44,451 bases of DNA from the NCBI GenBank assembly GCA_029009515.1, contig JAQXJZ010000070.1, positions 1 through 44,451 of the forward strand. The letters are read 5' to 3'. The position numbers and the translations under genes are program-made. Within the stretch, counting starts at the first letter, position 1, and each line of letters opens with the position of its first letter. This document shows, one piece after another, positions 25,605 through 34,649 of this stretch. The stretch is from a bacterium (GTDB lineage: Bacteria > Bacillota > Clostridia > Christensenellales > Aristaeellaceae). The notes below the pieces were generated by a model. It did no database searches, had not been told where the DNA came from, and worked only from the letters and a program-made list of their open reading frames with translations.

Positions 25605-26786
25605 ATGCCAAGGATTGAAGAGGCAGCGCGTACGCTGGACGTTGCGCGCAGCGTGGATGTACTGGTTGCCGGCGGCGGCATCGCCGGTGTGGCAGCAGCG
25701 CTGGCCAGCGCCAGAAATGGCGCTCAAACTCTGCTTTTGGAAAAAGAATGCGCCCTGGGCGGTCTGGCTACGCTGGGCATGATCATCCGCTATCTGCCGC
25801 TGTGCGACGGCTACGGCCATCAGGTGATCGGCGGTATCGGCGAGGAACTGATGCGCGAAAGCCAGCGTTATGGCGTTTTGAAAATGCACGGCCCATGGTA
25901 TGGACTCCCTGAAGTCTGGACGGGCGAAGGCTCCGTAGAGGCACGCGCAAAGAAGCGTTTCGAGGCCGACTATGACGCCGGCCCCATGATCATGACGCTT
26001 GAAAAGCTGCTGCAGGAAGCTGGAGTGGAAATCTGGTACGATACGCGGCTTTGCAGCGCATCGTCCGGCGGGCTGACCCATGTGATCGTAGAAAACAAAA
26101 GCGGTCGGCTTGCGCTGGAGGCCAGGGCCTTTGTGGATGCAACCGGCGACGCCGACCTTTGCTTCCTTGCCGGAGAGGCTACCGAAAGCTCCGATCAGAA
26201 CCGGAGAAGCGGCTGGTATTTCTCCGTGCGCGATGATGAAAATCCCGTTCTGCACCCATTGACCGATCCGCTCTATCAACCCTGTCTGCCGGGCAGCCGC
26301 TTCTATGCGGGCGATCGCGGCAGCGATGTAAGCGCCTATGTGCAGGACATGCACGATATGATTCTGGAAAATGCACAGAAGCAAAACGCTGTGCCCTTCC
26401 TGATTCCCACCATTCCACTCTTGCGCATGACGCGCCGCCTCCTGGGGCGTGAAACGCTTACAGAAGCGAATCTTGGGCAGTGGCGCACAGACGCCGTGGC
26501 CCTCACGGGCGACTGGCGCAAACCGGCTCCTGTGTACGCCATCGGCCTGGCTCACCTGCAGGGTGTCAAATCCGCCAATCTGTTTGCCGCCGGCAGGTGC
26601 ATCAGCTCAGCAGGGGATGCGTGGGACGTAACCCGCGTGATTCCCACCTGCGCGGCAACCGGAGAGGCCGCCGGGCTGGCGGCTGCCATGTGGGCTCAGA
26701 CAGGCACAGTCGACGTACCTGCGCTGCAGAACAGTCTCAAAGCTGCCGGCGCAATTCTGGACCCAGATCTTCTTCAAAATCAATGA
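25605..26786 (+). CDS. FAD-dependent oxidoreductase (PF12831 type)
   Basis: 393-residue flavoprotein. The dinucleotide-binding motif VDVLVAGGGIAGVAAALASARNG lies near residues 17-39, followed by LLLEKECALGGLATLG. FVDATGDADLCFLAGE is mid-protein, and the C-terminal FAD motif is NLFAAGRCISSAGDAWDVTRVIPTCAATGEAAG. The family is cytoplasmic and often linked to carbohydrate loci, but few members have known substrates. The start at 25605 follows GAGAGGGA. It is preceded by a weak terminator and followed by etfB after twenty-two bases. It may act on a sugar or hydroxy-acid intermediate of this pathway. Confidence 0.82.
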   Translation: MPRIEEAARTLDVARSVDVLVAGGGIAGVAAALASARNGAQTLLLEKECALGGLATLGMIIRYLPLCDGYGHQVIGGIGEELMRESQRYGVLKMHGPWYGLPEVWTGEGSVEARAKKRFEADYDAGPMIMTLEKLLQEAGVEIWYDTRLCSASSGGLTHVIVENKSGRLALEARAFVDATGDADLCFLAGEATESSDQNRRSGWYFSVRDDENPVLHPLTDPLYQPCLPGSRFYAGDRGSDVSAYVQDMHDMILENAQKQNAVPFLIPTIPLLRMTRRLLGRETLTEANLGQWRTDAVALTGDWRKPAPVYAIGLAHLQGVKSANLFAAGRCISSAGDAWDVTRVIPTCAATGEAAGLAAAMWAQTGTVDVPALQNSLKAAGAILDPDLLQNQ

Positions 26787-26808
26787 TGCATGAAAGGTTG
26801 CTTTGCGT

Positions 26809-27588
26809 ATGAATATCTTCGTGTGTATCAAACAGGTGCCGAGCACGAATAAGGTGCAGGTAGACGAGAAAACCGGCGTCCTTAAGCGCGATGGCATCGC
26901 CAGCAAAATGAACCCGTATGATCTTTACGCTCTGGAGACCGCCCTCAGGCTCAAGGCTGAGCACGGCGGCACGGTAACCGTCGGCACCATGGGCCCGCCC
27001 CAGGCACAGGCCGTGGTGAAGGAAGCCTATATGATGGGCGCGGACGATGGCTATGTGTTCTCTGACCGCAGACTTGGCGGCGCGGATGTGCTGGCCACCA
27101 GCTACACCCTTTCCCAGGCCATCCGGAGCGTTGGCGATTTTGACCTCATTCTCTGCGGCAAGCAGACCACCGACGGCGATACTGCGCAGGTCGGCCCTGC
27201 CATCGCCGAGCATCTTGGCATTCCCCATGCAGCGTGGGTCAGTAAGCTCACCCTTAGCGGCGACGGCGTGGACGCCGAGCAGCAGCTGCAGGATGTGATC
27301 GAAACCGTGCACATGCCCTTCCCGTGCCTGGTCACCGTGGAGCAGGATATTCATGTGCCTCGCCTGCCCAGCCTGAAGGTAGCCCGTGAAATCGGCGACA
27401 AGCCGGTTCATATTCAGGGCCTGGACACCTTCCTGGACACCGATCCCAGCCACTACGGCCTCACCGGCAGCCCCACGCAGGTGGAGCGCATCTTCCCTCC
27501 GGCCAATGACACTGAGCATGAGATCTGGGAAGGCGAAGGTTCTGCCGATAAGCTGCACGACATTCTCAAGAAGTGGAAGTTCATGTAA
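26809..27588 (+). CDS. etfB: Electron transfer flavoprotein beta subunit (LctB-like)
   Basis: 259-residue EtfB/FixA protein. It starts MNIFVCIKQVPSTNKVQVD; AAAGG lies about twelve bases upstream. The nucleotide-binding region reads CGKQTTDGDTAQVGPAIAEHLGIP; the D-G-D-T-A-Q-V-G-P string is typical of anaerobic clostridial and bifurcating ETFs. Together with the next gene it forms a heterodimer carrying FAD and transfers electrons between dehydrogenase and NAD/ferredoxin. Gene order etfB, etfA with ferredoxin domain, lactate-dehydrogenase-like, racemase matches the A. woodii lct operon, so a bifurcating complex is likely. Biochemical bifurcation is inferred, not shown. Confidence 0.88.
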   Translation: MNIFVCIKQVPSTNKVQVDEKTGVLKRDGIASKMNPYDLYALETALRLKAEHGGTVTVGTMGPPQAQAVVKEAYMMGADDGYVFSDRRLGGADVLATSYTLSQAIRSVGDFDLILCGKQTTDGDTAQVGPAIAEHLGIPHAAWVSKLTLSGDGVDAEQQLQDVIETVHMPFPCLVTVEQDIHVPRLPSLKVAREIGDKPVHIQGLDTFLDTDPSHYGLTGSPTQVERIFPPANDTEHEIWEGEGSADKLHDILKKWKFM

Positions 27589-27603
27589 GGAGGAGGAAGC
27601 ACC

Positions 27604-28794
27604 ATGGCACAGATTGCTATCGTAGAACGTAAGTGCACAGGCTGCGGCCTCTGCCAGTCCAACTGCCCTTTCGGCGCTATTGACATGGTCAACGGCAAGC
27701 CCGAGCTCAACGCCGCCTGCAAGGTGTGCGGCATCTGCGTGAAAAACTGCCCCGAGAAGGCCATCGTCAAGCTGGAAACCAAGGTGGACTCCGTGGATAA
27801 GTCCAAGTGGAACGATATCCTGGTGTACGCTGAGGTCAGCGGCGGCCGCCTGCATCCCGTCAGCCTTGAGCTGATCGGCAAGGCGCATGAGCTGAAGGAA
27901 GCCGTTCCCGGCTTCAAGGTCAAGGCTGTGCTGGTTGGCGACGGCGTGAGCGCCTATGCTGAGGAGCTTCGCCACTATGGCGTGAGCGAAATTGCCGTCT
28001 ATGACGACAAGGAGCTGGGCTACTACCGCGCAGACGCGTACGCCTCCTGCGTGGAGGATTACATCAAGTACTGCAGGCCCAGCGTAGTGCTGGTGGGCGC
28101 CACCGCCCTTGGCCGCAGCCTTGCGCCGCGCCTGGCCACCCGTTTCCACACCGGCCTGACGGCTGACTGCACCACCCTCATCCTGCGCGACACCACCGAC
28201 CTTGTGCAGATCCGTCCTGCCTTTGGCGGCAACATCATGGCGCAGATCGTCACCCTCAACACCCGTCCCCAGTTCGCCACCGTCCGCTATAAGGTGATGA
28301 ATGCGCCTGTACGCAGTGACGAAGTGACCGGCGAGATCCTGACCCGCAAAATCCCCAAGGGCGTTGCGGAATCCAAGGCCAGCTGCGTGAGCGTTGTGCC
28401 CGTGCCTCCGAAGCAGAGCATCTCCGATGCGGAAATCCTGGTTGTCGGCGGCCGCGGCCTGCAGAAGGAAAGCGATCTTGAGATGATCAAAGAACTGGCC
28501 AAACTGCTGGGCGGCGACTGGGCCACCACCCGTCCGCTGGTGGAAAAGGGCTGGACCACCAACGACCGTCAGATCGGCCTTTCCGGCCGCACGGTTCGTC
28601 CGCGTCTGATCATCACCTGCGGCGTCAGCGGCGCGATCCAGTTTACCGCCTGCATGAACGGTTCCGACCACATCGTGTCCATCAATACCGACAGGGATGC
28701 GCCCATCTTTGAAGTGGCGCACATCGGCATCGTTGGCGACCTCTATGAGATCGTTCCCGCTCTGATCAACCAGCTGAAGGAGGCGCAGGCATAA
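27604..28794 (+). CDS. etfA: Electron transfer flavoprotein alpha with ferredoxin domain (LctC-like)
   Basis: 396-residue EtfA/FixB protein with an N-terminal double [4Fe-4S] ferredoxin module: Cys11/14/17/21 (CTGCGLCQSNCP) and Cys39/42/45/49 (CKVCGICVKNCP). The ETF part follows from about residue 68. The C-terminal FAD domain shows VVGGRGLQKESD, QIGLSGRTVRPRL, TCGVSGAIQF and VSINTDRDAPIFEVAHIGIVGDL. The extra ferredoxin module occurs in LctC of electron-bifurcating lactate dehydrogenase and in related clostridial complexes, where it connects to ferredoxin. A GGAGGAGG ribosome site precedes it, and its stop shares a base with the next gene (TAATG), suggesting fixed stoichiometry with the dehydrogenase. 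Confidence 0.9.
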   Translation: MAQIAIVERKCTGCGLCQSNCPFGAIDMVNGKPELNAACKVCGICVKNCPEKAIVKLETKVDSVDKSKWNDILVYAEVSGGRLHPVSLELIGKAHELKEAVPGFKVKAVLVGDGVSAYAEELRHYGVSEIAVYDDKELGYYRADAYASCVEDYIKYCRPSVVLVGATALGRSLAPRLATRFHTGLTADCTTLILRDTTDLVQIRPAFGGNIMAQIVTLNTRPQFATVRYKVMNAPVRSDEVTGEILTRKIPKGVAESKASCVSVVPVPPKQSISDAEILVVGGRGLQKESDLEMIKELAKLLGGDWATTRPLVEKGWTTNDRQIGLSGRTVRPRLIITCGVSGAIQFTACMNGSDHIVSINTDRDAPIFEVAHIGIVGDLYEIVPALINQLKEAQA

Positions 28795-30191
28795 TGAGCT
28801 TCAATCATGTAACCGAAGCGGATCTGAAATATTTTGAAGAATTGCTTCCCGGCCGCGTCTTCAGCGGCGAGGAAATCTCCACTGACTATGACCATGACGA
28901 AATGACCATCTATGGTCACTATATGCCCGAAGCCGTGCTGCAGGCCCTCACCACCGAGGATGTGAGCGCTGTGCTCAGGTACTGCAATGAGCACAACATC
29001 GCCGTCACGCCGCGCGGCGCGGGCACCGGCCTGTGCGGCGGTTGTGTGGCCATCCACGGCGGCGTGATGCTGTCCACCGAGAAGATGAAGAAGGTTCTGG
29101 AAGTGGACGTCAAGAACATGACCGCCACCGTCGAACCCGGCGTGCTGCTGATGGAGTTCCCCAAGGCTCTTGAAGGCACCGGCCTGTTCTATCCACCGGA
29201 TCCCGGTGAGAAGACCGCGACCATGGGCGGCAACGCCATGACCAATGCCGGCGGCATGCGTGCCGTGCGCTACGGCGTGACCCGCGACTATGTGCTGGGT
29301 ATGGAAGTGGTTCTTGCCAGCGGCGAGGTCATCAACCTCGGCGGCAAAAACGTGAAAACCTCCTCTGGCTACAGCCTGATCGACCTGATGGTTGGTTCGG
29401 AGGGCACGCTGGGCTTCCTGACCAAGCTCACCGTGAAGCTGATCCCCGAACCCAAGGTGAATCTCTCCCTGCTCATGCCCTTTGACGATCTGGACGCCTG
29501 CATCGGCGCGGTTCCTGCCGTGCTGGGCTGCGGCTGCGAGCCCACTGCTGTCGAGTTCATGGAGCGCGAGGTTATCGCCTGTGCCGAGACCTATCTTGGC
29601 AAGCAGTTCCCCGATACCTCTGCCGACGCTTACCTGCTGGTGCGTCTGGACGGCGCGAGCGTGGAAGCGCTTCAACCTGCGATGGATCAGCTGACCGACC
29701 TGGCGCTGTCCATCGGCGCTAAGGATGTGCTGCTGGCTGACACCGACGAGCGCAAGGAGAGCATCTGGAATGCGCGCGGCGCGTTCCTGGAGGCCATCAA
29801 GGGCTCCACGCCCGAAATGGACGAGTGCGACGTTGTTGTGCCGCGCGAGGATATCCCTGCATTTGTGCGCAAGAGCGTTGAAATCGGCAAGAAGCTGGGC
29901 GTGCGCATCTGCTCCTTCGGCCACGCCGGAGACGGAAACCTGCACATCTACGCCTGCAAGGACGACCTTGCTGACGAGGTATGGGAGAAGGCTGTGGAAC
30001 AGGTCATGGATGAACTGTACATCGCCGCGAAGGAAATGGGCGGCGAGGTCAGCGGCGAGCACGGCATCGGCCATGCCAAGAAGGGCTTCCTGGCTGAGAG
30101 CATGGGCGAAACCCAGATGAACCTGATGCGCGGCATCAAGGCTGCATTTGACCCCAAGGGCATCCTGAATCCCGGAAAGGTGGTCGGCTGA
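28794..30191 (+). CDS. FAD-linked 2-hydroxyacid dehydrogenase (LctD-like)
   Basis: 465-residue GlcD/LctD-type flavoprotein. FAD-binding motifs are TPRGAGTGLCGGC, PPDPGEKTATMGGNAMTNAGG, YGVTRDYVLGMEVVL and GSEGTLGFLTKLT. The catalytic region has CSFGHAGDGNLHIY and SGEHGIGHAKKGFL, complete for a D-lactate or 2-hydroxyglutarate dehydrogenase. It sits directly behind etfB-etfA with overlapping codons, as in lctBCD of A. woodii, where the complex drives lactate oxidation with NAD+ at the expense of reduced ferredoxin. The natural substrate here may be lactate or another D-2-hydroxy acid produced by the sugar pathway; the neighbouring racemase supports a chiral hydroxy acid. Confidence 0.87.
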   Translation: MSFNHVTEADLKYFEELLPGRVFSGEEISTDYDHDEMTIYGHYMPEAVLQALTTEDVSAVLRYCNEHNIAVTPRGAGTGLCGGCVAIHGGVMLSTEKMKKVLEVDVKNMTATVEPGVLLMEFPKALEGTGLFYPPDPGEKTATMGGNAMTNAGGMRAVRYGVTRDYVLGMEVVLASGEVINLGGKNVKTSSGYSLIDLMVGSEGTLGFLTKLTVKLIPEPKVNLSLLMPFDDLDACIGAVPAVLGCGCEPTAVEFMEREVIACAETYLGKQFPDTSADAYLLVRLDGASVEALQPAMDQLTDLALSIGAKDVLLADTDERKESIWNARGAFLEAIKGSTPEMDECDVVVPREDIPAFVRKSVEIGKKLGVRICSFGHAGDGNLHIYACKDDLADEVWEKAVEQVMDELYIAAKEMGGEVSGEHGIGHAKKGFLAESMGETQMNLMRGIKAAFDPKGILNPGKVVG

Positions 30192-31459
30192 TGAAGGCAA
30201 TTGAACTGCCGTTTGGTCACGGCAAACAGACATTGCATGTGGAGGAGAGCCGCCTGCAGGCCGTCCTTGCTCCCGCTCACGGTGAAAAGCAGAGCGAATC
30301 TCAGCAGGCCATCGTGCAGGCCGCGCTGGAAAACCCCGTCGGCACGCCCCGCCTGTGCGAGCTGGTACAAGGCAAGGCAAAGATCGTGGTCATCACCAGC
30401 GATCACACACGCCCCGTGCCCAGCGCCGTGACCATGCCACTGCTGCTGCGCGAAATCCGCAAAGGCAATCCTGATGCGCACATCACCCTGCTGGTGGCCA
30501 CCGGCATGCATCGCCCCACCACAGAAGCCGAGCTGCGCGCCAAATACGGCGATGAGATTGTGGACAACGAGACCTTCGTCATTCACAAGGCGCAGGAAAT
30601 GGAAAACATGACCTTCTTCGGCACCCTGCCCTCCGGCGGCGAATTGTGGCTGAACAGGCTGGTAGGGGAGGCCGATCTGGTCATCTCCGAGGGCTTCATC
30701 GAGCCGCATTTCTTTGCCGGCTTCTCCGGCGGGCGCAAGAGCATCCTGCCGGGCGTGGCTTCTGCCAAAACGGTTCTGTACAACCACAACGCCCGCTTCC
30801 TGCAGAGCCCCCACGCCCGTCAGGGCAGCCTGGATGAGAATCCCATCCACCGTGATATGCTCTTTGCCGCCCAGCAGGCCAAACTGGCGTTCATTCTCAA
30901 CGTGATCATTGATGCGGACAAGCGCGTGATTGCGGCGTTCAGCGGCCATCATGAGCAGGCGCACCGCGCCGGCTGCCGCCTGTGCGAAACGCTGACCCGC
31001 GTTGAGCCCGTGGTTTCCGATATCGCCGTCACATCCAACGGCGGCTATCCGCTGGATCAGAACGTGTACCAGTCCGTCAAGGGCATGACCGCTGCGGAAA
31101 GCTGCGTGCGCGAGGGCGGAGCCATCATCATCTGCGCGGCTTTGGGCGACGGCCACGGCGGCGAGGCCTTCTACCGCTGGTTTGCCGACCGTGCCAGCGC
31201 TGCCGAAGTGGCGCAGGCCATCGAAAGCGTGCCTCCTGAAAACACCTTCATGGACCAGTGGGAGGCGCAGATCCTGGCCCGTGTGATGCTCAAGGCCAAC
31301 TGCTGGTTCGTAACCGGCGAAGAAAACCGCGCCCTGATCGAAACCGTGCACATGCGCTGGGCGCCCGATGCCGATACCGCCCTGGCAGAGGCCACGGCGC
31401 TGCTTGGCGCAAACGCCACCGTTACCGTTATCCCCGACGGCGTGGGCGTGATTGTTTGA
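30191..31459 (+). CDS. LarA-type nickel-dependent racemase/epimerase
   Basis: 422-residue LarA superfamily protein that starts on the last base of the dehydrogenase gene (TGATG). Residues known from L. plantarum LarA are all present one position earlier: DHTRP (71-75), His107 in ATGMHRP, His173 in EPHFFAG, Lys183 in GGRKSILPG and His199 in YNHN. The enzyme should therefore bind the nickel-pincer cofactor and invert a 2-hydroxy acid carbon. LarA homologues act on lactate, malate and other hydroxy acids, so the substrate is open. Cofactor genes larB, larC and larE are not in the window. It probably feeds the correct isomer to the LctD-like enzyme. Confidence 0.85.
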   Translation: MKAIELPFGHGKQTLHVEESRLQAVLAPAHGEKQSESQQAIVQAALENPVGTPRLCELVQGKAKIVVITSDHTRPVPSAVTMPLLLREIRKGNPDAHITLLVATGMHRPTTEAELRAKYGDEIVDNETFVIHKAQEMENMTFFGTLPSGGELWLNRLVGEADLVISEGFIEPHFFAGFSGGRKSILPGVASAKTVLYNHNARFLQSPHARQGSLDENPIHRDMLFAAQQAKLAFILNVIIDADKRVIAAFSGHHEQAHRAGCRLCETLTRVEPVVSDIAVTSNGGYPLDQNVYQSVKGMTAAESCVREGGAIIICAALGDGHGGEAFYRWFADRASAAEVAQAIESVPPENTFMDQWEAQILARVMLKANCWFVTGEENRALIETVHMRWAPDADTALAEATALLGANATVTVIPDGVGVIV

Positions 31460-31473
31460 AAGGAGGGAATGCC

Positions 31474-32940
31474 ATGAAATATCTGCTTGGCGTTGACTTT
31501 GGCGGCAGCTCCTCCAAGGTGACTCTTCTGGGCGAGGACGGGCGCGTATATGCAACCGCCAGCCAGGAATATCCCACCTATTATCCGCACAACGGCTGGG
31601 CGGAGCAGGATGCAGCGGACAGCTACAATGCCATGTGCGCCAACGTGCGTCACATTTTAAAGGAATCCGGCGTGAACCCCGCTGATATTGCCGCGATGGC
31701 TCTGGATGCGGCCACGCACACCGCCGTGCTGCTGGGTGAGGATGATCAGCCCGTGCGCCGTGCCATCTACTGGACGGATACACGCGCCGCCAAACAGGCC
31801 GCGCAGCTGAAGCAGAAGATGGGTCCGCAGCTGATTGAGGAATGCTACAACGGCGTATCCAGCCTCTGGACGCTTCCTCAGCTGATATGGCTGAAGGAAA
31901 ACGAGCCGGAAGTGATCCGCAGCACCCACAAGGTGATGGCTGTCAAGGACTATGTCCGCTTCCGTCTTACCGGCGACTATGTAACCGACTCCATTGAGGC
32001 CATGGGTTTCCTGCTGCTGGACGCCCGCAGCAACTGCTGGTCTGAAAAGCTGTGCGGACTGGCAGGGATTGACCCTGCCATCATGCCCGAAATCGTGGAT
32101 CCCATGCAAAAGCTCTCTCCCCTGACCCCACAGGCACAGGAGGATACCGGGCTTTGCGCATCCACCATCGTCATTGCCGGCGCAACCGACACAGTGATGG
32201 AGGTCTATGCCTCCGGCGCCATTCAGCCCGGTCAGGCTACAGTGAAGCTGGCCACTGCGGGCCGCATCTGCTCCATCACGGATCATGCAGTGGTGGATCC
32301 CCGTCTGGTGACCTACCGCCATGTGGTAGAGGGTATGTGGTATCCCGGCACGGCCACCAAGAGCTGCGCCGCTTCCAACCGCTGGTACCGCGATACCTTT
32401 GGCGGCAGCTTTGACGAAATGAGCGCAGCTGCGGCAGAAGTGCCGCGAGGCTGCGAGGGGTTGTTCTTCCACCCCTATCTGCAGGGAGAAATCACGCCCT
32501 ATCTGGATGACAGGCTCCGCGCCAGCTTCGTAGGTGCGGCAGGCTTCCATACCAAGGCGTACTTCAACCGCGCAGTGCTGGAGGGCGTGGCCTATTCCAT
32601 GAAGGACTGTATCTCCACGCTGGAGGAACTGGGCATCGCGCCTAAAGAGGCGGTCGCCATCGGCGGCGGCGCAAAGAGCGCACTGTGGCGCCAGATCCTT
32701 TCGGACATGCTGAACATGCCCCTCACCACCGTGGAAAATGTGGACAGTTCTCTGGGCAGCGCCATGATGGCCGGCGTAGCAGCTGGCGTGTTTGCCAGCC
32801 ATGCACAGGCCGTGGAGCGCTGTGTGCGCATAACGGGCGTGACGAAACCCGATCCCGAGGGAGCAGCCTTCTATGAGGAGCAGTTCAGGCTCTACAAGCA
32901 GATTCAGCAGGCGCTTGCGCCCATCTATCATCAGCTGTAA
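31474..32940 (+). CDS. FGGY-family carbohydrate kinase
   Basis: 488-residue ATP-dependent sugar kinase of the xylulokinase/gluconokinase group. It starts MKYLLGVDFGGSSSKVTLL after AAAGGAGGG. The phosphate-binding Gly-rich loop is in DFGGSSSK, then YWTDTRAAKQA, the presumed catalytic Asp in IAGATDTVMEVYASGA, and the ATP-site motif GGGAKSALWRQILSDMLNMPL. It phosphorylates an open-chain or ketose sugar, or a sugar acid. It follows the LarA gene by fourteen bases and precedes the second ETF pair by twelve, so it belongs to the same operon. The window thus has two sugar kinases (PfkB and FGGY) that may act on different intermediates. Confidence 0.9.
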   Translation: MKYLLGVDFGGSSSKVTLLGEDGRVYATASQEYPTYYPHNGWAEQDAADSYNAMCANVRHILKESGVNPADIAAMALDAATHTAVLLGEDDQPVRRAIYWTDTRAAKQAAQLKQKMGPQLIEECYNGVSSLWTLPQLIWLKENEPEVIRSTHKVMAVKDYVRFRLTGDYVTDSIEAMGFLLLDARSNCWSEKLCGLAGIDPAIMPEIVDPMQKLSPLTPQAQEDTGLCASTIVIAGATDTVMEVYASGAIQPGQATVKLATAGRICSITDHAVVDPRLVTYRHVVEGMWYPGTATKSCAASNRWYRDTFGGSFDEMSAAAAEVPRGCEGLFFHPYLQGEITPYLDDRLRASFVGAAGFHTKAYFNRAVLEGVAYSMKDCISTLEELGIAPKEAVAIGGGAKSALWRQILSDMLNMPLTTVENVDSSLGSAMMAGVAAGVFASHAQAVERCVRITGVTKPDPEGAAFYEEQFRLYKQIQQALAPIYHQL

Positions 32941-32952
32941 ACCGGAGGTACC

Positions 32953-33714
32953 ATGCGGATCCTTGTATGTGTCAAACAGGTTCCCGATACAACTGAAGTC
33001 AAGCTTTCCAGCGAATATACCCTCCAGCGTGATTTTGTAGCCCAGGTGATGAACCCTGCCGATGAAAGCGCGCTGGAGAAGGCGCTGGCGCTGCGCGATC
33101 AGCACGGCGGCACCGTAACGGTGATGACCATGGGGCCTGCCCGTGCCGAAAGCATGCTGCGCGAGGCCATCACACGCGGTGCGGACGAGGCCATACACTT
33201 GACCGACAGCGCCTTTGCCGGTGCGGACACACTGGTGACGGCCAAATGCCTGCAGGCTGCATCAGAAATGGGCGAAGGCTTTGACCTCATCCTGTGCGGC
33301 CGCCGTGCTGTGGACGGTGAAACCGGTCAGGTGGGGCCGATGGTGGCAGCACTGCTGGATGTGCCCTGCGTGCCCAATGCCACCGATGTGCGTCTGGAAA
33401 ACAATGCGCTTGTGATCGACCAGCTGACGGAAGCCGGCGTGATCACCTGGCAGGCATGTTTTCCCGCTGTGATCACCTTCTGCGAGTGGAGCCACCATCT
33501 GCGTCTGCCGACCCTGATGGGCATGCGCAGAGCCAGGAACGCGCAAATCAGGCGTGTCACCGCGCAGGAACTGGGTATAAAGGAAACAGGGCTGAAAGCA
33601 TCGCCTACGCGCGTTGTGCGCATTCATTCCCGCCCTGTAGGGGTAAGGCCCTGCCAAAAGCTTCCGGTAGATGAAGTGCTTGCCGCGCTTGTGCATAAGG
33701 AGGTGCTTCCGTGA
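32953..33714 (+). CDS. etfB: Second electron transfer flavoprotein beta subunit
   Basis: 253-residue EtfB/FixA protein. The ribosome site is CGGAGG. It starts MRILVCVKQVPDTTEVKL and has CGRRAVDGETGQVGPMVAALLDVP, the same nucleotide-binding region as the first copy but clearly diverged in sequence. It forms a heterodimer with the following alpha subunit, whose GTG start overlaps its stop by four bases. This pair lacks the ferredoxin module and may serve the FAD oxidase and Fe-S protein upstream or another dehydrogenase. Two separate ETF pairs in one operon suggest two different electron donors or acceptors. Confidence 0.87.
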   Translation: MRILVCVKQVPDTTEVKLSSEYTLQRDFVAQVMNPADESALEKALALRDQHGGTVTVMTMGPARAESMLREAITRGADEAIHLTDSAFAGADTLVTAKCLQAASEMGEGFDLILCGRRAVDGETGQVGPMVAALLDVPCVPNATDVRLENNALVIDQLTEAGVITWQACFPAVITFCEWSHHLRLPTLMGMRRARNAQIRRVTAQELGIKETGLKASPTRVVRIHSRPVGVRPCQKLPVDEVLAALVHKEVLP

Positions 33715-34646
33715 CGATTGTCATCATTGCCGAACAGCAGGGAAATACGGCGCTGGAGCTGACCTTCAAGGCACGGACCATCGCTCCGGAAGCCCGGATC
33801 ATCGTCCTGTGCGAGGAGGGAAACGAGGCGGATTTCGGCTCAGCCGGCGCGGATGAACAGCTTCTGATTCCTGCGCTGGAGGACGACTGCGCGCAGGCAG
33901 AGCGGCTTGCAGACGCGCTGGCGCAGATCGGGCCGGATGCAGCGCTGTTCCCGGCCACGGTGCGCGGACGCTTCCTCTCTGCGTGGGCGGCAGCCCGTCT
34001 GGACACGGGCCTGACTGCTGACTGCACGGAGCTGTGCATCACGGATGATGGGCTGCTCAAACAGATCCGCCCTGCTTTCGGCGGCAACCTGACAGCCGAA
34101 ATTCTCTGCCGTACACACAGGCCGCAGCTGGCCAGCGTGCGTCCCGGAGTGTTTCCACTGCCTGCAAAGCAGCCGGAAAGAATCCTTGTGCAAAAGCACA
34201 TCTCATTGGCAGATGTAAAAACCTATCTCCGGAAAATCGCCTTCCGCCCGGTTCAAAGCGAGGTTTCCCTGCAGAATGCAGAGGTGATCGTCACCGGCGG
34301 CAAGGGTGTCGGCAGTGCCAAAGCTTTTGAAAAGTTGGAAAAGCTGGCTGGGCTGCTGGGCGGAGCCGTGGGCGCAACGCGCAGCGCCGTGGATGCAGGC
34401 TGGATTTCCTATGCCCATCAGATCGGGCAGACAGGCGTAAACGTGCAGCCCAGGCTGTACATCGCCTTTGGCGTGAGCGGCTTTGTGCAGCATACCGTGG
34501 GCATGAACAGCTCAGAAATCGTGGTCGCTGTGAATACCGACCGCAACGCCCCCATCTTTTCCTGCGCGGATTATGGAATCGTCGCCGATTGGGAAGAAAC
34601 CATCGACGCCATGATACAATTTTTACAAAATCAAAAGGAGGCATAA
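33711..34646 (+). CDS. etfA: Second electron transfer flavoprotein alpha subunit
   Basis: 311-residue EtfA/FixB protein without the ferredoxin domain found in the first copy. It starts with GTG at 33711, which overlaps the etfB stop by four bases, after AAGGAGGTG. The C-terminal FAD signature is complete: VTGGKGVGSAKAFEKLE, HQIGQTGVNVQP, YIAFGVSGFVQHTVGM and VNTDRNAPIFSCADYGIVAD. It would accept electrons from a flavin dehydrogenase and pass them on through its FAD. In the same operon are two possible donors, the AGPS-like FAD oxidase and the PF12831 flavoprotein. Partner choice is inferred from context only. Confidence 0.88.
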   Translation: MTIVIIAEQQGNTALELTFKARTIAPEARIIVLCEEGNEADFGSAGADEQLLIPALEDDCAQAERLADALAQIGPDAALFPATVRGRFLSAWAAARLDTGLTADCTELCITDDGLLKQIRPAFGGNLTAEILCRTHRPQLASVRPGVFPLPAKQPERILVQKHISLADVKTYLRKIAFRPVQSEVSLQNAEVIVTGGKGVGSAKAFEKLEKLAGLLGGAVGATRSAVDAGWISYAHQIGQTGVNVQPRLYIAFGVSGFVQHTVGMNSSEIVVAVNTDRNAPIFSCADYGIVADWEETIDAMIQFLQNQKEA

Positions 34647-34649
34647 ACC

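Noticed and set aside
22944-26555. Very long minus-strand open frame (about 1200 codons) opposite the oxidase and Fe-S genes
   Set aside because: It is antisense to well-supported genes with clear motifs, has repetitive His/Gly/Ala-rich composition and no domain; it results from GC-rich codon bias.
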